DNA of 64,000 nucleotides from an uncultured Candidatus Saccharibacteria bacterium (GCA_948851665.1 CAQOWG010000003.1:17060-81059); one strand, 5' to 3'. Positions 44,166 to 52,565 are shown, counted from the first letter of the stretch. Numbers and translations: made by a program. Notes: generated by a model from the letters alone, not told the origin.

Positions 44166-46340
44166 CTATTGTTCCACATTCTTCATAGAAAGGCTCAACC
44201 TCCCCCGATCATCAATCGCCACCAGCTTCACCTTCACCTGTTGACCTTCGTGCAAAACGTCCGTTACCTTATCAACTCGCTTATCAGAAATCTGCGACAC
44301 GTGAAGCATGCCGTCCGTCCCTGGCAAAATATTCACAAACGCCCCGAAATCCTTGATTGTTACCACAGTGCCATCATAGATCTTCCCCACTTCCGGCTCT
44401 TCCACCAGCGATTTAATCCATTTCACAGCCTTCTCAATCGCCTCGGCGTCACTCCCCGCCACCGTCACTAAGCCCGAATCATCGATGTCCACTAGCGCCC
44501 CAGTCTCGCTAGTAATCTTGTTAATTGTCTCCCCACCTTTACCAATAATCATACCAATCTGATCTGGCTTCACCATAATCTTCTCAATTCGTGGTGCATA
44601 TGGCGAAAGCTCCGCCCGTGGCTCCGAAATCACACTCAGCATGTGGTCGAGAATGAACATCCGCCCCTCGTGCGACTGCGCAATCGCTTTCTCTAAAATC
44701 TCCACCGGTAAACCGTGTACCTTCATATCCATCTGCAAAGCTGTCACACCTTCAGTCGTACCAGTCACCTTAAAGTCCATATCACCCGCGAAATCTTCCG
44801 CATCCATCAAATCCGTCAGGACATAAGCCTTGTCAATATCATCGGCCGTAATCTCTTCACCTTTCGGCACATCCACCATTAGCCCCATTGCCACACCGCT
44901 CACTGGGCGCTTCAATGGCACGCCAGCATCCATCAACGCCATACAACTCGAACAAGTTGCCGCCATCGAAGTTGACCCATTCTGGCTCATAATCTCAGTT
45001 ACACTGCGAATTGCATACGGGAATTCCTCCTCACTCGGCAACATCGGAAGCAATGCTCTCTCTGCCAAGTAACCATGCCCCACTTCGCGACGTCCTGGAC
45101 TACCAAGACGACCTGTCTCGCCTACCGTGTAAGGCGCGGCATTATAATGATGCATATAGCGTCGCTTTCCATCCGTCACTTCCATCGTATCGACAATCTG
45201 CGAGAACGATAACGGCGCCAGCGTCACAATGTTCATTGCCTGAGTCAGACCACGCGTAAAGAGCGATGACCCATGCACCCGTGGCAAAATACCTACCTGC
45301 GAAGACAGTGGCCGCACCTCGGTCAATTTTCGCCCATCCGGTCGCACGCCCTCTTCAATAATCCCCCGTCGCACTTCGTGATTTACTGCGAGATCAAACG
45401 CCTGATCATATTCACCCTGCATCCGCTCGGTATAATCGGCAATCTTCTCTTCCTCGGTTTCGCCTTCACCCAGCTCCGCAGCGAGTTCTGCATGCATCTG
45501 ATCCTTAAGCGCCGCTACCTTGTTCTGTCGATCAATCACATTTCCACGCACTTCGTTCAATTTCCCTGTCGTCCAAGCATCCACCCGCTCCTGAATCGCT
45601 GGGTCTGGCAGTTGCAATTCATATTCTTGCTGTTGTGGTTGTACCTTCTCGACCAGCTCACGCTGCAAGTCCAACATCGGCTGCACATTCTTCACCGCCC
45701 AGTGCATTGCCTCAATAATCATCGCTTCTGGTACTTCGTCCGCACCAGCCTCGACCATCATCACTTTGCCATCTTTGCAAGCCACTACAAGATCCAGCGT
45801 TGACTGTTCACGCTCTTCTGGCGTCAAAAATGCCTTGAATTCACCATTAATCCGGCCAATCCTTAGCCCCGCCACTGGCCCATCAAATGGCGTACCCGAA
45901 AGCATCAATGCGCTCGACGCCGCCAGCATGCCAATCACGTCTGGACGAAACGCCGGATCCATGCTGAGTACCGTCGCCACCACCTGTACTTCCTGGCGAT
46001 AACCCTTCGGGAATAGTGGGCGAATTGGACGATCAATCAACCGCCCCACCAAAATCGCTTCATCTGCCGGCTTCCCCTCCCGTTTAATGAATTTCGATCC
46101 GTTAATCTTCCCTGCCGCATAAAACTTCTCTTCGTAATCAATTGTCAGTGGGAAAAAGTCCTGCACCACCGGCTTCTTCCCTACCACGACTGACCCCAAC
46201 ACTACGGTATCCCCATAAGTTACGAGCACCGATGCCGTCGACCGGAACCCTACTCGGTTTACCTCTAGCGTCAATTTCCGCCCCAAAAGCTCCGTCGACA
46301 CCACGAGTGCCTGTTTTCCACTTGGATTTATAATTTCCAT
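44166..46340 (-). CDS. pnp: Polynucleotide phosphorylase
   Basis: Phosphorolytic 3'-5' exoribonuclease, 724 residues. Two RNase PH domains (first about 10-220 with GSKFIKREGKPADEAILVGRLIDRPIRP; second about 310-540 with NIVTLAPLSF and GHGYLAERALLPMLPSEEEFPY) flank a helical linker. A KH domain (IGMIIGKGGETINKI) and an S1 domain (GKIYDGTVVTIKDFGAFV) complete it. The leader carries a long hairpin, as in pnp genes controlled by their own product. The gene has GAAAGGAAAAAGG before the ATG. Confidence 0.96.
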   Translation of the reverse strand: MEIINPSGKQALVVSTELLGRKLTLEVNRVGFRSTASVLVTYGDTVVLGSVVVGKKPVVQDFFPLTIDYEEKFYAAGKINGSKFIKREGKPADEAILVGRLIDRPIRPLFPKGYRQEVQVVATVLSMDPAFRPDVIGMLAASSALMLSGTPFDGPVAGLRIGRINGEFKAFLTPEEREQSTLDLVVACKDGKVMMVEAGADEVPEAMIIEAMHWAVKNVQPMLDLQRELVEKVQPQQQEYELQLPDPAIQERVDAWTTGKLNEVRGNVIDRQNKVAALKDQMHAELAAELGEGETEEEKIADYTERMQGEYDQAFDLAVNHEVRRGIIEEGVRPDGRKLTEVRPLSSQVGILPRVHGSSLFTRGLTQAMNIVTLAPLSFSQIVDTMEVTDGKRRYMHHYNAAPYTVGETGRLGSPGRREVGHGYLAERALLPMLPSEEEFPYAIRSVTEIMSQNGSTSMAATCSSCMALMDAGVPLKRPVSGVAMGLMVDVPKGEEITADDIDKAYVLTDLMDAEDFAGDMDFKVTGTTEGVTALQMDMKVHGLPVEILEKAIAQSHEGRMFILDHMLSVISEPRAELSPYAPRIEKIMVKPDQIGMIIGKGGETINKITSETGALVDIDDSGLVTVAGSDAEAIEKAVKWIKSLVEEPEVGKIYDGTVVTIKDFGAFVNILPGTDGMLHVSQISDKRVDKVTDVLHEGQQVKVKLVAIDDRGRLSLSMKNVEQ

Positions 46341-46430
46341 CCTTTTTCCTTTCTCGGGAAAACCTCAGAAATCCGTCCCCTATCAGATTTCCGCTGTCTT
46401 CCCAGTATTTATACTACCCCTATTATACCA
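46341..46430 (-). promoter_or_regulatory. pnp promoter and leader hairpin
   Basis: TATAAT lies near 46427-46422. The leader then folds: GGGAA/TTCCC encloses GAAATC/GATTTC, with AGGGGA in the loop. Position and shape recall the E. coli pnp leader, where a hairpin is the target of RNase III and PNPase autoregulation. Regulation here is inferred from position only. Confidence 0.5.
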
Positions 46431-46460
46431 CAGATTTCGCCCACTTTTCACCATTCTCTA

Positions 46461-46489
46461 TTGACAAAATGCTCATGGTGTGATACAAT
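46461..46489 (+). promoter_or_regulatory. Canonical promoter of the gene at 46553-47119
   Basis: TTGACA (46461-46466), a 17-nt spacer and TACAAT (46484-46489). GGAAGAG precedes the ATG by 8 bases. This is a full -35/-10 promoter with leader and Shine-Dalgarno, unlike most genes here. Confidence 0.8.
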
Positions 46490-46552
46490 AGAAGTATGGG
46501 CCGGTTTTTTCACAAGATCGTCGCTCAAGATTTTTGAAAGGAAGAGTTTACA

Positions 46553-47119
46553 ATGACAGAAACAGCAACAACAGCAACCACGAGGACCATCAGTCAAATA
46601 TTCGATGACAACCCACCGCGCGTTCATTTGGAGAGTTTTATCGGTACGCCTCATCCGGGCAGCCCGAAAACCCTCTTTAGTATCCGCATCCCAGCAAAAC
46701 ATCAAGCCGAAGGACTGAGTATCGTTCGTATGCAAAATTGCGACCTCACTCAACTTTTGCAGGATGCCAAAATGGACCACCGTGACAAAAGCAAATTCAC
46801 GGTGCCAACTGCGGCCGGACCTTGCATCGTAAAATTGCATTTCCTCATCTTCCCCAACAAGGCAGATGAAATCCAAATTGACTATATGTACAGTCCTCAG
46901 GAATCCACCGTTGTCAGCAGGCACAACTTCGCGCTTTGTAAGCAGGTGGACACAGAAGTTGGAAATCGTATCCACTACGATGTTACTCTCCAACACGACA
47001 TCAACGTTTTTGCCAGCATCGTCCACGATTTAGTCTGCGAGTTTATCGACCGCATCTATTTCGACAGTATTGCCGCTGGCAAGAAACCTGATTATCTGGT
47101 AATGACCCCCCCCCTGTAA
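46553..47119 (+). CDS. Hypothetical protein
   Basis: 188 residues, not recognised. It begins with a Thr/Ala run (MTETATTATTRTIS), followed by a soluble mixed domain with no membrane segments or signal peptide. Stretches such as KFTVPTAAGPCIVKLHFLIF and HDINVFASIVHDLVCEFIDRIYF suggest strands followed by a helix. It stands alone between pnp and rpsO, with a full promoter, Shine-Dalgarno and terminator. Its codons are less C-biased than other plus-strand genes, so it may be acquired. Confidence 0.65.
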   Translation: MTETATTATTRTISQIFDDNPPRVHLESFIGTPHPGSPKTLFSIRIPAKHQAEGLSIVRMQNCDLTQLLQDAKMDHRDKSKFTVPTAAGPCIVKLHFLIFPNKADEIQIDYMYSPQESTVVSRHNFALCKQVDTEVGNRIHYDVTLQHDINVFASIVHDLVCEFIDRIYFDSIAAGKKPDYLVMTPPL

Positions 47120-47151
47120 CGACCTAAGGCTCTTAGTATTTTACACAAATA

Positions 47152-47178
47152 AAAAACTCCCCCTCAGGGGAGTCTTTT
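47152..47178. terminator. Bidirectional terminator between two convergent genes
   Basis: ACTCCCC/GGGGAGT with a CTCA loop has an A-run on the left and TTTTAT on the right. It can end both the plus-strand hypothetical gene and minus-strand rpsO. Confidence 0.8.
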
Positions 47179-47443
47179 ATTTCCTGAGCCCTAACTCTGC
47201 GATTGTGTTTTTGTACTTCTCGAAATCGTTTTTCTCGAGGTACTTCAGCAACTTTTTGCGCTGCCCCACCATCTGCATCAAACCACGCTTCGCCATGAAA
47301 TCGTGCTTGTTTTCCTTCACATGCTCAGTTACTTCCTTGATCCGTTCGGTCAAGATCGCCACTTGCACCTCTGGAGAACCCACATCGTTCTTGCTACGAG
47401 CGAGCTTCTTCATCGCCTCGGCTTTTTTCTCTCTAGTAATCAT
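47177..47443 (-). CDS. rpsO: 30S ribosomal protein S15
   Basis: Small-subunit protein that binds 16S rRNA; 88 residues, normal length. Family blocks GSPEVQVAILTERIKEVTEHVKENKHDF and GLMQMVGQRKKLLKYL are present. TATAAT lies 9 nt before the ATG. In many bacteria rpsO and pnp are one operon with rpsO first; here another gene on the opposite strand lies between them. Confidence 0.96.
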   Translation of the reverse strand: MITREKKAEAMKKLARSKNDVGSPEVQVAILTERIKEVTEHVKENKHDFMAKRGLMQMVGQRKKLLKYLEKNDFEKYKNTIAELGLRK

Positions 47444-47501
47444 ATATCGCCCATTATATCACAGATTACATCCCCAATCAACCCCTATTTTGCACATACC
47501 C

Positions 47502-47688
47502 CTTAACTTCCTGCGTACCGGGTTCTACTATTACTCCGACGGTAAGGTCTACGATCGCACGACGAATGGCCGCTGGTGGTCCGCTACTCGTAGCTCTGCG
47601 ACGAATGCTAACAACCTGAACACGGATACCACGGCTGTCTTCCCGCAGGGCAGCAGCAATCGCGGGCTCGGCTTTGCGGTGCCGCTAC
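47502..47688 (+). repeat. Silent surface-domain cassette 7 (diverged)
   Basis: A plus-strand, shorter and more diverged copy: LNFLRTGFYYSDGKVYDRTTNG, then RWWSATRSSATN and GLGFAVPLR. It keeps the framework spacing (RTTNG, WWS, SSAT, GFA) but differs at many framework residues, so it descends from a different parent gene. The part before LNFLRTG is missing. Its 3' end runs directly into the 3' end of minus-strand cassette 8, so the two are convergent. Confidence 0.75.
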
Positions 47689-48035
47689 GCAGCGCAGAGC
47701 AAAGCCGTGACCACGGAAATAGTTAGACTGGGCGTTGACACCGCCAGTATGCGTACCCAGGTAGCGCCCGTAGGTAGCGGATCCAGCCGTATTAGACCAC
47801 CAGTAGCCAACCGTCGTACGCTCGCGGAGGTAGCCGTAGGAACGGTGGTAGTAGCCAGTACGCAGGAACTGGAGAGGCCAAGAGTTAAACAGTCCGGAAG
47901 GCATGAAACTTTGTTTCATGCCCAGCAAGCAATTTCATTGCTTGCTCTCATCTCCAATGAGATGAGTTCCGAACTGAACATTAATACGGTTGTAGTTGGG
48001 GGTGCTGGCGTGGCCGCACGGCCCGGAGCGACTCA
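47688..48035 (-). repeat. Silent surface-domain cassette 8, split by an insertion
   Basis: On the minus strand the reading has the 5' block SGPCGHASTPNYNRIN, then a 98-nt foreign stretch (47978-47881) with a stop codon in frame, then WPLQFLRTG, HRSYGYL, RTTVGYWWSNTAGSAT, RYLGTHTG and GHGFALRC. The usual codon for Glu between Asn and Trp is lost at the junction. The insertion proves that the copy cannot be read through as it stands. Its 5' end is about 20 bases past the truB stop. Confidence 0.85.
47881..47978 (-). mobile_element. Cloverleaf-forming 98-nt insertion
   Basis: On the minus strand an outer 10-bp stem (CAGTTCGGAA with TTCCGGACTG, one G-U pair) closes three perfect arms in a row: CTCATCTC/GAGATGAG, GCAAGCAAT/ATTGCTTGC and GGCATGAAAC/GTTTCATGCC, with loops of 3 or 4 bases. 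Only about three bases in the whole 87-nt fold lie between arms. It replaces two bases of the cassette framework. It has no coding capacity. I do not recognise the family. Its G-U pair fits only the minus-strand RNA. Confidence 0.65.
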
Positions 48036-48055
48036 AACAAAGAGCGTCTGGGGTC

Positions 48056-48772
48056 CTAAACAGCAGAGTTCCATTCTACAGCATCTTCCACTTTCCACTC
48101 CCCCACCTGCGTTCGCCGAAGCTCCTCCACATACGCTCCCGTCCCTAGCCTCTCCCCCATTTCTTCACCTAACGCCCGGATATACGTTCCACTTGATACT
48201 TTCGTCCTAATTCTCACCTCTGGCCAAGCATAATCCAGCACTTCCAAATCATACACCCTCACCTTCCGCACCGGCATCTCCACCTGCTTCCCCGCCCGCG
48301 CCAATTTATACGCTCGCTGACCATTAATCTTCACTGCCGAATATTCCGGCACTCGCTGCATCATCTCCCCCACCACCCCCCGCGCGCACTCCTCCACCAC
48401 CCCTCGCGTTGGCACCATTACATCAACAACTTCCGTAATCTCCCCCTCTGGGTCCCCAGTCGTCGACTTCTTCCCCAGTATAAATGTCGCCTCGTATTCT
48501 TTATCAAGTTTCAAAAAATCCTGTGCCTTTTTCGTCGCTTTACCAACTAACACAATCAAAAGCCCCGTCGCAAACGGATCCAAAGTCCCCGCGTGCCCCA
48601 CCTTCACTTTTTTCGGTCGCGCCGGCACGTACTTCCGCTCTTCTTCCGTCAAATCTCCGTACTTCGCGTCCCACTCTTGCCGCGCCATCTCTGTCAATTT
48701 CCGTCGCACTCGCGCCACCACGCCAAAACTGGTCATCCCCGCCGGCTTATCAATCAATAAAATCTCATCCAT
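48056..48772 (-). CDS. truB: tRNA pseudouridine-55 synthase
   Basis: Makes the universal pseudouridine in the tRNA T-loop; 238 residues. Motifs: LLIDKPAGMTSFGVV at the start, KVGHAGTLDPFATGLLIV with the catalytic Asp, YSAVKINGQRAYKLARAG, and SSGTYIRALGEEMG. The C-terminal PUA domain of longer forms is absent. TATAAT ends exactly 6 nt before the ATG, so the mRNA is predicted leaderless, with only a run of G between. Confidence 0.94.
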   Translation of the reverse strand: MDEILLIDKPAGMTSFGVVARVRRKLTEMARQEWDAKYGDLTEEERKYVPARPKKVKVGHAGTLDPFATGLLIVLVGKATKKAQDFLKLDKEYEATFILGKKSTTGDPEGEITEVVDVMVPTRGVVEECARGVVGEMMQRVPEYSAVKINGQRAYKLARAGKQVEMPVRKVRVYDLEVLDYAWPEVRIRTKVSSGTYIRALGEEMGERLGTGAYVEELRRTQVGEWKVEDAVEWNSAV

Positions 48773-48795
48773 CCCCCCATTATACCACCAATATT

Positions 48796-50217
48796 CTACA
48801 TCTGTACTGGCGGCAAACTCGGTGGGTTCGCTTCCGGCCCCATTCCTTCCGGTATCACCGGTGCTGGTGGCGGTGGCAAAACTGTCTCTGGTCGCGCCAC
48901 CGGCTCCCCCGCTACCGCAGGATTCGCCATTGGCATCGGTGGCATCTGCTCCGCTCCTGGCACTGGTGCCATTGTCGGTACGCTCATCGTCTCCACATTA
49001 GGCACACTTGGCGCTTCCGCCTGCGGCATCCCCATACCCGGCATCGGTGGCATCTCTGGCGCTGGCGCAGTCGCCAAAGCCTCTTGCATCATCGTCGCAT
49101 AGTCTTTGCCCGGCTCCACCGTCGGCGCTGGCGGCAATTCCGTTACCACCGCCCCAGTTCCCTGCACCGCTGGCTGATCTACTGGTGCTGTTTCCTCGGC
49201 TGGCAAGTTGATATTCATCGGCTGCACCACCACCTCTTCCGCCGAAAGCGGTACTTCCGGAATCGAAAGATCCACTGGTGGCTCCGTATCTTCCAATACT
49301 GGCGCTGCCTGCGCTGCTGGGTTCGCATTATCCATCACATGCGCTGCAATCAACTGCTGATCCGCCCCCATCGTCATCAATCTCGACGCCAATCCTAACG
49401 TCTCCGAATTAGTCTTCCCGTTCGAGAATCGGTCCGTCGCCGCCACAATACCCGTCAATAATGCAGTCGCCACATCTTTATCAAGCGGCTTTTCTGTACC
49501 CTGCATCTCAAAAATCAACCGTGCTATCATCTCCGACACCGAACTCGCCGTCGGATCACACCACTCAATCTCGCCAAACTTCCCCGGCGTATCACAAGTA
49601 ATATTCGCTACCGCCGCATCATGCAAAATCCGACCATAATCCGAAAGTGCCCCATCCAATTCCGACGCTAGTTTCACGTTCAGCGCCAGCACAAAGTCTA
49701 CATTATAATCCCCCTTTGAATAAGTCAAATCATCCGCCGTAATCTCCGTCCTATACGGCGTGATATAAACCTTAACATAATCCCCTTCCAACTTATACCG
49801 CAAATGGTCCGCTTTGTCCTTAGAAAGTGCAATAATAAAATCCTGCAAACTTGCCGTATTCGTCTCAAAAGTCGCCTCCGGCCTCAAAAAGTTCAACGCC
49901 CCTGGAATTTCTCCCGAGTAAATCGCCGTGACGTGTCGCTGCATACTATCTAGATAAATCGTCATCGCAATCGCCGCCGCAATCTCGTCAATATTCGGGT
50001 TATTCGAAAGCGCTACCAAAATATTTTCCGATTTCCTCAGCTTCTCAATAATCTGCTTTACAAAATCCGCCTGTGCCACCCGCGATACTTTCGGCTCCTC
50101 CACTGGCTTCTCTGGCGTCACAACTGGCGCAACCGTCGGCGCCCCATTCCCTGCCGGAGCTACTGGGTTCGCCCCCATCGGATTTGGCACATTAGTTGTT
50201 TGATTTTGGTTTTCCAT
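48796..50217 (-). CDS. DHH-family phosphoesterase-like protein with Pro-rich tail
   Basis: 473 residues. Residues about 45-310 resemble the NrnA/DHH fold (ENILVALSNNPNIDEIAAAIAM, EIPGALNFLRPEATFE, VATALLTGIVAATDRFSNG). The metal motifs are altered: NPNIDE stands where NPDGDA is usual, and no DHH triad is evident, so catalysis is doubtful. The last 150 residues are low-complexity Pro/Met/Ala/Val repeats, likely unstructured. The N-terminus is also Asn/Pro-rich. It lies just upstream of truB. It could bind small nucleotides or act as a scaffold. Confidence 0.6.
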   Translation of the reverse strand: MENQNQTTNVPNPMGANPVAPAGNGAPTVAPVVTPEKPVEEPKVSRVAQADFVKQIIEKLRKSENILVALSNNPNIDEIAAAIAMTIYLDSMQRHVTAIYSGEIPGALNFLRPEATFETNTASLQDFIIALSKDKADHLRYKLEGDYVKVYITPYRTEITADDLTYSKGDYNVDFVLALNVKLASELDGALSDYGRILHDAAVANITCDTPGKFGEIEWCDPTASSVSEMIARLIFEMQGTEKPLDKDVATALLTGIVAATDRFSNGKTNSETLGLASRLMTMGADQQLIAAHVMDNANPAAQAAPVLEDTEPPVDLSIPEVPLSAEEVVVQPMNINLPAEETAPVDQPAVQGTGAVVTELPPAPTVEPGKDYATMMQEALATAPAPEMPPMPGMGMPQAEAPSVPNVETMSVPTMAPVPGAEQMPPMPMANPAVAGEPVARPETVLPPPPAPVIPEGMGPEANPPSLPPVQM

Positions 50218-50352
50218 ACTTTGCCCTCATCTTAGCATAAACTCGTCAAAAAAACAATAGCGGAATCACCCTAAATATGCGCTATAATATATAAAGAGCA
50301 TCCATATGAATCCCCTATGCTCAACCTAATTTTTAATAAAAGAGAAAATACT

Positions 50353-51348
50353 ATGTGCACCTCAGTCATTTATCAAACCAAAAACACCTACTTCGGTCGC
50401 AACCTCGACCTCGACTATTCTTACCACGAAACTATTACCATTACGCCTCACAACTTCCACTTCCATTTCGCCGCTCTTCCCGATCTTACTAGTCATCATG
50501 CCATCATCGGCGTCGCCTATGTTGTACCGGACGCAAATGGCCAAGATTATCCTCTCTACTACGATGCAGTAAACGATATGGGGCTCGGCATCGCTGGTCT
50601 TCGTTTTGCCAATAATGCCGCTTACTTCGACAAAATCGCCGACAAAGATAACGTCGCTCCTCATGAATTTATCCCTTACATCCTCGGTAATTGCGCCAGC
50701 GTTGCCGAAGCTCGCGAAAAACTCACCAATATGAGTTTCTATAGGCATGATTTCAACGCCGATCTCCCCACGAGCGATCTTCATTGGATTATCACTGATG
50801 CTAGAGAATCAATCGTTGTTGAATCCACCGCTGATGGTCTTCACGTCTATGACAACCCAGTCGGAGTCCTTGCCAACAATCCTGTCTTTCCTGATCAGCT
50901 CCTCAATCTCTCCAATTATCTATCCGTTTCTCCCGCCAACCATCAGAATTCTTTCGCGCCCGCCGTCCCACTCGCCCAATACAGCCGTGGTCTAGGCACC
51001 AAATTCCTACCTGGTGGTATGGATTCTGAATCTCGCTTTGTCAAAGCCGTTTTCACCAAGCAGCACGCCACCTCGCCAGACGACGAACTCTCCTCTATTA
51101 GCCAATATTTCCACATTCTCCATTCCGTCGATCAATCACGCGGTTCAGATCAAACCAACCTTGATCCAGTCGAATTCGAAATCACCGTCTATAGCTCCGG
51201 TTATAACCTAGAGCAAGGTATCGCCTACTACACCTGCTATGACAATCACCAAATTTCCGCTGTTGACATGCACAAAACCGACCTCGACTCCGCCGAGCTC
51301 GTTAGCTTCCCAATGGTCAATACCGAACAAATCAACTATCAAAACTAA
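50353..51348 (+). CDS. Choloylglycine hydrolase-family amidase
   Basis: Ntn-type linear amide hydrolase of 331 residues, the family of bile-salt hydrolases and penicillin V acylases, some of which cleave acyl-homoserine lactones. The ATG at 50353 is chosen because it makes Cys residue 2 (MCTSVIYQ), the nucleophile once Met is removed. Conserved residues follow in TYFGRNLDLDYSY (Arg, Asp) and ANNPVFPDQL (Asn). A longer in-frame start at 50317 would bury the nucleophile. TATAAT is at 50284-50289. It would suit a host-associated life; the true substrate is unknown. Confidence 0.87.
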   Translation: MCTSVIYQTKNTYFGRNLDLDYSYHETITITPHNFHFHFAALPDLTSHHAIIGVAYVVPDANGQDYPLYYDAVNDMGLGIAGLRFANNAAYFDKIADKDNVAPHEFIPYILGNCASVAEAREKLTNMSFYRHDFNADLPTSDLHWIITDARESIVVESTADGLHVYDNPVGVLANNPVFPDQLLNLSNYLSVSPANHQNSFAPAVPLAQYSRGLGTKFLPGGMDSESRFVKAVFTKQHATSPDDELSSISQYFHILHSVDQSRGSDQTNLDPVEFEITVYSSGYNLEQGIAYYTCYDNHQISAVDMHKTDLDSAELVSFPMVNTEQINYQN

Positions 51349-51358
51349 GCACAAAAAA

Positions 51359-51434
51359 TGGAGCCGTTGACTGGGATCGAACCAGCGACCTGCTCGTTAC
51401 GAATGAGCTGCTCTACCAACTGAGCTACAACGGC
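51359..51434 (-). tRNA. tRNA-Thr(CGU)
   Basis: 76 nt. The acceptor GCCGTTG pairs with CAACGGC, then T and an encoded CCA. The anticodon loop TTCGTAA gives CGU, reading ACG. The anticodon stem has an A-C mismatch next to the loop (GCTCA opposite CGAGC). TATAAT lies near 51446. Directly behind CCA is a simple T6 run instead of the hairpin seen at other tRNAs. Confidence 0.94.
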
Positions 51435-51560
51435 ACAAAACCATTATAGCACACGCTATCTTCCCTGTCGACAACCTAAACCGACGAGAAGATCAACCTA
51501 TGCCGTTATCGCTACCGCGACCGTACGGGCAACGAACCTCCCTGTTCAAATCACGCTAAA

Positions 51561-51601
51561 CCATAGAAACACCTCGACTATATGTCGAGGTGTTTCTATG
51601 G
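51561..51601. terminator. Perfect 18-bp palindrome overlapping the tRNA-Asp CCA
   Basis: CCATAGAAACACCTCGAC pairs perfectly with GTCGAGGTGTTTCTATGG around a 5-base loop. The right strand contains the complement of the encoded CCA of tRNA-Asp, so in the minus-strand transcript the CCA itself can pair. It probably acts as terminator or 3'-processing signal. Confidence 0.7.
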
Positions 51602-51675
51602 CGGAACCGACGAGACTCGAACCCGCGACCTTCGCCGTGACAGGGCGACGCTCTAACCAACTGAGCTACGATTCC
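51599..51675 (-). tRNA. tRNA-Asp(GUC)
   Basis: 77 nt. The acceptor GGAATCG pairs with CGGTTCC (one T-G pair), then G and an encoded CCA. The anticodon arm TCGCC-CTGTCAC-GGCGA gives GUC, reading GAC and GAU. TATAAT on the minus strand lies about 10 bases upstream of the mature end. The stretch 51440-51560 between this tRNA and tRNA-Thr holds no gene I can support. Confidence 0.95.
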
Positions 51676-51735
51676 ACTAGTCACCATTATACTCTATTTC
51701 TAGCGTGTTGACAACCCCAAACTTCACCCAAACCA

Positions 51736-51763
51736 AAAATACTCCCCTTCGGGGGAGTATTTC
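51736..51763 (-). terminator. Intrinsic terminator of the HdeD-like gene
   Basis: AATACTCCCC/GGGGAGTATT with a CGAA loop (minus strand) is followed by TTTTTGG. Confidence 0.82.
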
Positions 51764-51783
51764 AAGGAAATTGTCCTAGGAAA

Positions 51784-52413
51784 TTATTGCTTAACCGCAT
51801 CAAGATGTCGCATAAAGATTGCGTCATCAACAACTGACAATACGGCTGCTGCAATCATAATCCAACCAATTACTTGGATCACAACCCCAACACTAATAAT
51901 CATATAAATACCTAGAGCCAGCATTACCATCGCGATTAAAAGTACATAAAACCACGATTTTACACCCGCAGCATGCAGACGAATCGCAGTATTCATCCGT
52001 ACCAGTGACCCATAAATCATCCACGCCCCCACCACCAGGCCAATCGCCCCGCTTAGCTTCTCCCAAAGCACCACTGAAAGAATCCCGAAAATCAACGCGA
52101 TAATCCCGTACAGCAAATCATTATTATAAAAATCATACTTTCCATGCACCGCAAAATAGTTCACAATCTTGTAAACGCCCTTTACAATCAGAAAAATACC
52201 TACCACGTAAAAAATCACCCGCAAGATTCCGTCAGGATTTGTCACCAATAGCCCGCCTAGCACCCCCACGACGATCGCTTCCAGAATCGCCACCCAGCTC
52301 GCAGTCCGCGCCCTCCGCACAATCGGCGCTACCACCGCATCCTTACTTTACCCCTTGCTACTAGTCCTTTTGCTAGTTTTGGTGTTCTTTTGTTGCGCTT
52401 GTTTTTTCGCCAC
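51784..52413 (-). CDS. HdeD-family membrane protein with in-frame stop at codon 22
   Basis: A GTG at 52413 with a strong AGGAGG four bases before it opens a Lys/Ser/Thr-rich leader (MAKKQAQQKNTK). It meets TAA at 52350-52348, then the same frame continues KDAVVAPIVRRARTASWV into a six-span DUF308/HdeD protein that ends at 51784. The usable downstream start is a GTG at 52335 (183 residues) without a clear Shine-Dalgarno. Spans include VAILEAIVVGVLGGLLV and VLLIAMVMLALGIYMIISVGVV. HdeD relatives are linked to acid stress. Either a nonsense mutation with reinitiation, a leader peptide, or a reading error. Confidence 0.7.
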
Positions 52414-52565
52414 CTTGCCTCCTATTTTTCAAACCTATACAGAACCGCAAGCAGAGTCCGACACACCCACCAGCCATTCTTAGATACTCTAATTATACCG
52501 CAAACGCTTAATAATTGCCAGTTCAAAGTCCCTCGCTTTGCTAATTTGTGGTATAATCAAGACAC

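Noticed and set aside
51470..51560. Short Arg/Tyr-rich frame between tRNA-Thr and tRNA-Asp
   Set aside because: Fewer than 30 codons, no start signal and no recognisable family.
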